DNA of 43,411 nt from Methylobacter sp. (GTDB taxonomy: Bacteria; Pseudomonadota; Gammaproteobacteria; Methylococcales; Methylomonadaceae), in the NCBI GenBank assembly GCA_026399025.1, contig JAPLRU010000060.1, positions 1 through 43,411 on the forward strand, given 5' to 3'. The position numbers and the translations under genes are program-made. Of the stretch, positions 43,396 to 43,411 are shown in pieces. The notes under the pieces were generated by a model. It was not told the origin of the DNA, did not search any database, and saw only the letters and a list, made by a program, of their open reading frames with translations. The stretch's first letter is position 1. Each line of letters begins with the position of its first letter.

Positions 43396-43411
43396 CACTG
43401 CCATTAAGTTA

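Overview
The window looks like chromosome of a gammaproteobacterial methanotroph (Methylococcales type). This is an inference from a bacterial squalene-hopene cyclase, a cysteine-packed Csp-like copper storage protein, proton-translocating transhydrogenase pntAB, an OprF-like porin, paired Crp/Fnr regulators and several families of GC-rich palindromic repeats. No methane monooxygenase or rRNA gene is present, so the assignment is not proved. I saw no tRNA, rRNA or CRISPR array.

Layout. 1-6.0 kb: 5' part of an RCC1-like repeat protein, a tiny lipoprotein, glycogen debranching enzyme (glgX), and a minus-strand envelope group (BON lipoprotein, DUF1207 outer-membrane protein, small periplasmic protein). 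6.5-12.0 kb: Csp-like copper protein, YihY/BrkB membrane protein, then a DUF2934 protein, a stand-alone M41-type protease domain and an FtsH paralogue. 12.1-13.9 kb: a decayed patch with a broken helicase gene, an intact Phd/PIN toxin-antitoxin pair and half of a MITE. 14.0-18.3 kb: two Crp/Fnr regulators, an OmpA/OprF porin and two small membrane proteins. 18.8-21.6 kb: rfbBDA for dTDP-rhamnose, with no rfbC. 22.5-29.3 kb: membrane protein, B12-type radical SAM enzyme, DUF3309 peptide, squalene-hopene cyclase and two methyltransferases. 29.4-33.7 kb: an AT-rich accessory island holding a delta-60/RTX protein between direct repeats, a laminin-B-like secreted protein and an integron-integrase remnant. 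33.9-40.3 kb: pntAB and an orphan heavy-metal RND pump. 40.3-43.4 kb: an EcoRV-type restriction-modification system, a DUF2442 protein, and a MazE/MazF-like pair whose toxin carries an in-frame stop.

The most interesting signal is a shared oriented promoter element, TGTKCGNTANCGYACAGAC, found seven times between 6.3 and 25.7 kb. Its core TGTNCG-N4-CGNACA is a 16-bp palindrome with the geometry of Crp/Fnr operators. In each copy it points toward the downstream gene, and a -10-like hexamer begins about 26-29 bp after the dyad centre, as in class II activation. The linked genes are the BON/DUF1207 envelope operon, the second Crp/Fnr gene itself, the OmpA porin, the lmo0937-like and DUF3309 membrane peptides, the radical SAM enzyme and squalene-hopene cyclase. 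That reads as an envelope/hopanoid stress regulon, possibly controlled by the Crp/Fnr proteins encoded in its middle. This is inference; no binding data are available.

A second notable structure is a 171-bp MITE present in two full copies, each inserted with a 6-bp target duplication at the symmetric equivalent position of another palindromic repeat, plus a half copy elsewhere.
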